The notes beneath the pieces are model-generated. The model was given only the letters and a program-made list of their open reading frames with translations, was not told the DNA's origin and ran no database searches. Shown piece by piece: positions 43,297-44,654 of a stretch of DNA of 44,654 nucleotides. Position 1 is the stretch's first letter. Each line of letters starts with the position of its first letter. The DNA lies in contig KN880633.1 of assembly GCA_000934385.1 (NCBI GenBank), forward strand, positions 1 to 44,654, in the 5' to 3' direction. The DNA comes from Cylindrobasidium torrendii FP15055 ss-10. Lineage: Eukaryota; Basidiomycota; Agaricomycetes; Agaricales; Physalacriaceae. The translations under genes were made by a program, and so were the position numbers.

Positions 43297-44313
43297 TCAC
43301 GAGTCTTCGGAGTCGGATTCTACTGAACTAGCGGTCACTGCTTGGAAGTCAGCCCAGTATCTCCCAAGCAGAGCTTTGCGCTGGCCGACTTGCGAACATG
43401 CGACCTTACGTTCGCGACAGCGGGTGCAGGCAAGCAGAGCAGGGCCAGCCTTGCACTGCTGCCCGGAACTCTTGCATTGGGTGCATGCTGCTGCTACTAG
43501 GTTTCGTAAGTAATGAGAAACGAGGCGGGCTATGTTACACATACCTGGGTTATCGAGGCTCTGTGGCTCAGAGTGAGCTTGTGAGCTTGCATTTGGACGA
43601 GAGCGTCTGCCGCGAGGGCCAGACTCGCGTATCTGTCGCTGAGTGGGAGCAGACAAAGCTGGCTCAAAATGTGGCGGCGTAATGGCAGAAGAGGGCGCAA
43701 CAGGTGGGGTGGGGCGAGGTGGCCACTGTGCGGCCACTGGCGAGGCAAATTGCGTTTTTTGATTTGAGGTAGCAGCGACATACGAGGAAAATAATGCACC
43801 GGAGTGAGCTCCAGATGAATGGCTATTGGAGGTTTCTGGGGGCTTCGGGTAGCTTCTGCCACTGCCACTGGGACCAAGTGGCGAGGACGTAGTCAAAGCT
43901 TTGTTTCGCTTGGGTGGCCGCTCAGTGACTGCTTGCGGAGTGTCCAAACCTCGTTTCACGGGCATCTGCTGGGGAAAATATGGACGTTCCGTATTCGGCG
44001 GAGGGCGTTCCTTGGGCGCCGTGTCTATTCCAGCATCTTCAACAATTCCAGCGACCATACGTTCGATTGCTGGGATGCGAGGCGCAAGCCACTCGTCTGC
44101 CAGCCTCTTGTTCTTGCGGTTAATAACGTGTTCTATCATCATGAAGTCAAACTCCTCCATATCTTCTGGGCACTTAGACGGCACGTCTTGAAGTGTTTTG
44201 TTAATTCCCTTTATCATCGCCCTGTACATATCCGGCTTGTGTTGGTGGACAACAAGTGCTTTCTCTTTGAGAGCGTTACTGATGGCTTCAATGGCAATCT
44301 TGTCGTCGGACAT
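43297..44313 (-). CDS. Paralogue B of a C-terminal Zn2Cys6-like family
   Basis: Two exons, right to left: 43545-44313 and 43297-43496, with a 48-nt in-frame intron, give 322 aa. The N-terminal 85 residues match paralogue A closely (NALKEKALVVHQHKPDMYR, LQDVPSKCPEDMEEFDF). A basic VKRGLDTPQ...PPKRNK segment and a Ser/Pro-rich linker follow. The end holds C261-x2-C264-x6-C271-x8-C280-x2-C283-x6-C290, a Zn2Cys6-like spacing placed at the far C-terminus, then an acidic Asp/Ser tail. The intron is in frame, so retention would insert 16 residues just before the finger. The gene faces paralogue A. Probably a nuclear DNA-binding protein; unproven. Confidence 0.8.
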   Translation of the reverse strand: MSDDKIAIEAISNALKEKALVVHQHKPDMYRAMIKGINKTLQDVPSKCPEDMEEFDFMMIEHVINRKNKRLADEWLAPRIPAIERMVAGIVEDAGIDTAPKERPPPNTERPYFPQQMPVKRGLDTPQAVTERPPKRNKALTTSSPLGPSGSGRSYPKPPETSNSHSSGAHSGALFSSYVAATSNQKTQFASPVAAQWPPRPTPPVAPSSAITPPHFEPALSAPTQRQIRESGPRGRRSRPNASSQAHSEPQSLDNPGMCNIARLVSHYLRNLVAAACTQCKSSGQQCKAGPALLACTRCRERKVACSQVGQRKALLGRYWADFQAVTASSVESDSEDS

Positions 44314-44654
44314 GGTGTGTGGGGGGAAAAGGCAAGCGGGCTTGAGCGTGATGGATCACAAGGCACGGTATCGATCGCCTCCCCTAAATAGTAAAGAAGC
44401 TGATCAATCCACAAAGGAGCCTTTGCCAAAAGCCTTCGACAAGGGGACCAATGAACGCTTTGAAGCAGGGGCACACGGCGTTCTTCACTGACTGTCAGGC
44501 GCGTAGAGGAGTTTCGCTTGCGCCTTTGTATCACAAAGAAATTCGAGAGACTGGCCACATCAGCAAACCGCAGGTATGTCTTCCAAGTCTGTAGAGACTC
44601 TGGGACACTGGGACACCTGAGAGACAAGTCACCTTTTTCAGAGACCTCTGGAGA
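44314..44654. promoter_or_regulatory. Promoter side of paralogue B, window end
   Basis: About 340 bases upstream of the minus-strand paralogue B. Open frames here have no recognisable character. No gene is visible before the end of the window. Confidence 0.4.

Overview
The window looks like nuclear DNA from a filamentous basidiomycete, most likely an Agaricomycete. The reasons are dense short introns (nearly all 40-65 nt, GT-AG, many with a CTNAC/CTGAC-like branch site), gene-to-gene spacing of about 0.2-1 kb, and several protein families typical of that group: DUF6699, post-MYND proteins, C-terminal Zn2Cys6-like proteins, and a chitinase with a C-terminal CBM5/12. I found no rRNA, tRNA, CRISPR array, prophage, or intact transposon.

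Left part, about 0.4-13.8 kb: a TPR-DnaJ co-chaperone (+), the DOT1 H3K79 methyltransferase (+), a protein with DnaJ-like CxxCxGxG zinc motifs (+), a possible small two-exon gene (+), a secreted GH18 chitinase (-), an unrecognised 187-aa protein (+), an acidic low-complexity protein (-), a PHO85-type cyclin-dependent kinase (-), and a glutathione S-transferase-like protein (+).

Middle, about 14.4-25.7 kb: a 1,843-aa protein with a disordered N-terminal half and a coiled-coil C-terminal half (+), a 13-exon MFS sugar transporter (+), and a MYND-type protein that appears as two adjacent minus-strand pieces. The pieces are separated by about 340 bases carrying a perfect 15-bp inverted repeat.

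Right part, about 26.5-44.7 kb: a DUF6699 protein (-), a 2.5-kb gene-poor stretch with a degenerate 25-nt tandem repeat, a BAR-SH3 (Rvs167/Hob1-type) protein (-), a ZZ-zinc-finger protein (-), a newly modelled seven-exon gene of unknown function (-), a short Zn2Cys6 regulator (+), a possible 79-aa gene (-), and then a block bounded by two converging paralogues with C-terminal Zn2Cys6-like motifs (37.7 kb + and 43.3-44.3 kb -). That block holds a five-exon membrane protein (-) and an OSH6/7-type oxysterol-binding protein (+).

Most genes are individual housekeeping or lineage-specific genes and I see no biosynthetic cluster. The most unusual features are the converging Zn2Cys6 pair, the apparently split MYND gene, and three intron-rich small genes that are invisible as long open frames. 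All splice models were derived by eye from frame continuity, GT-AG sites, and protein family sense. No searches were run.
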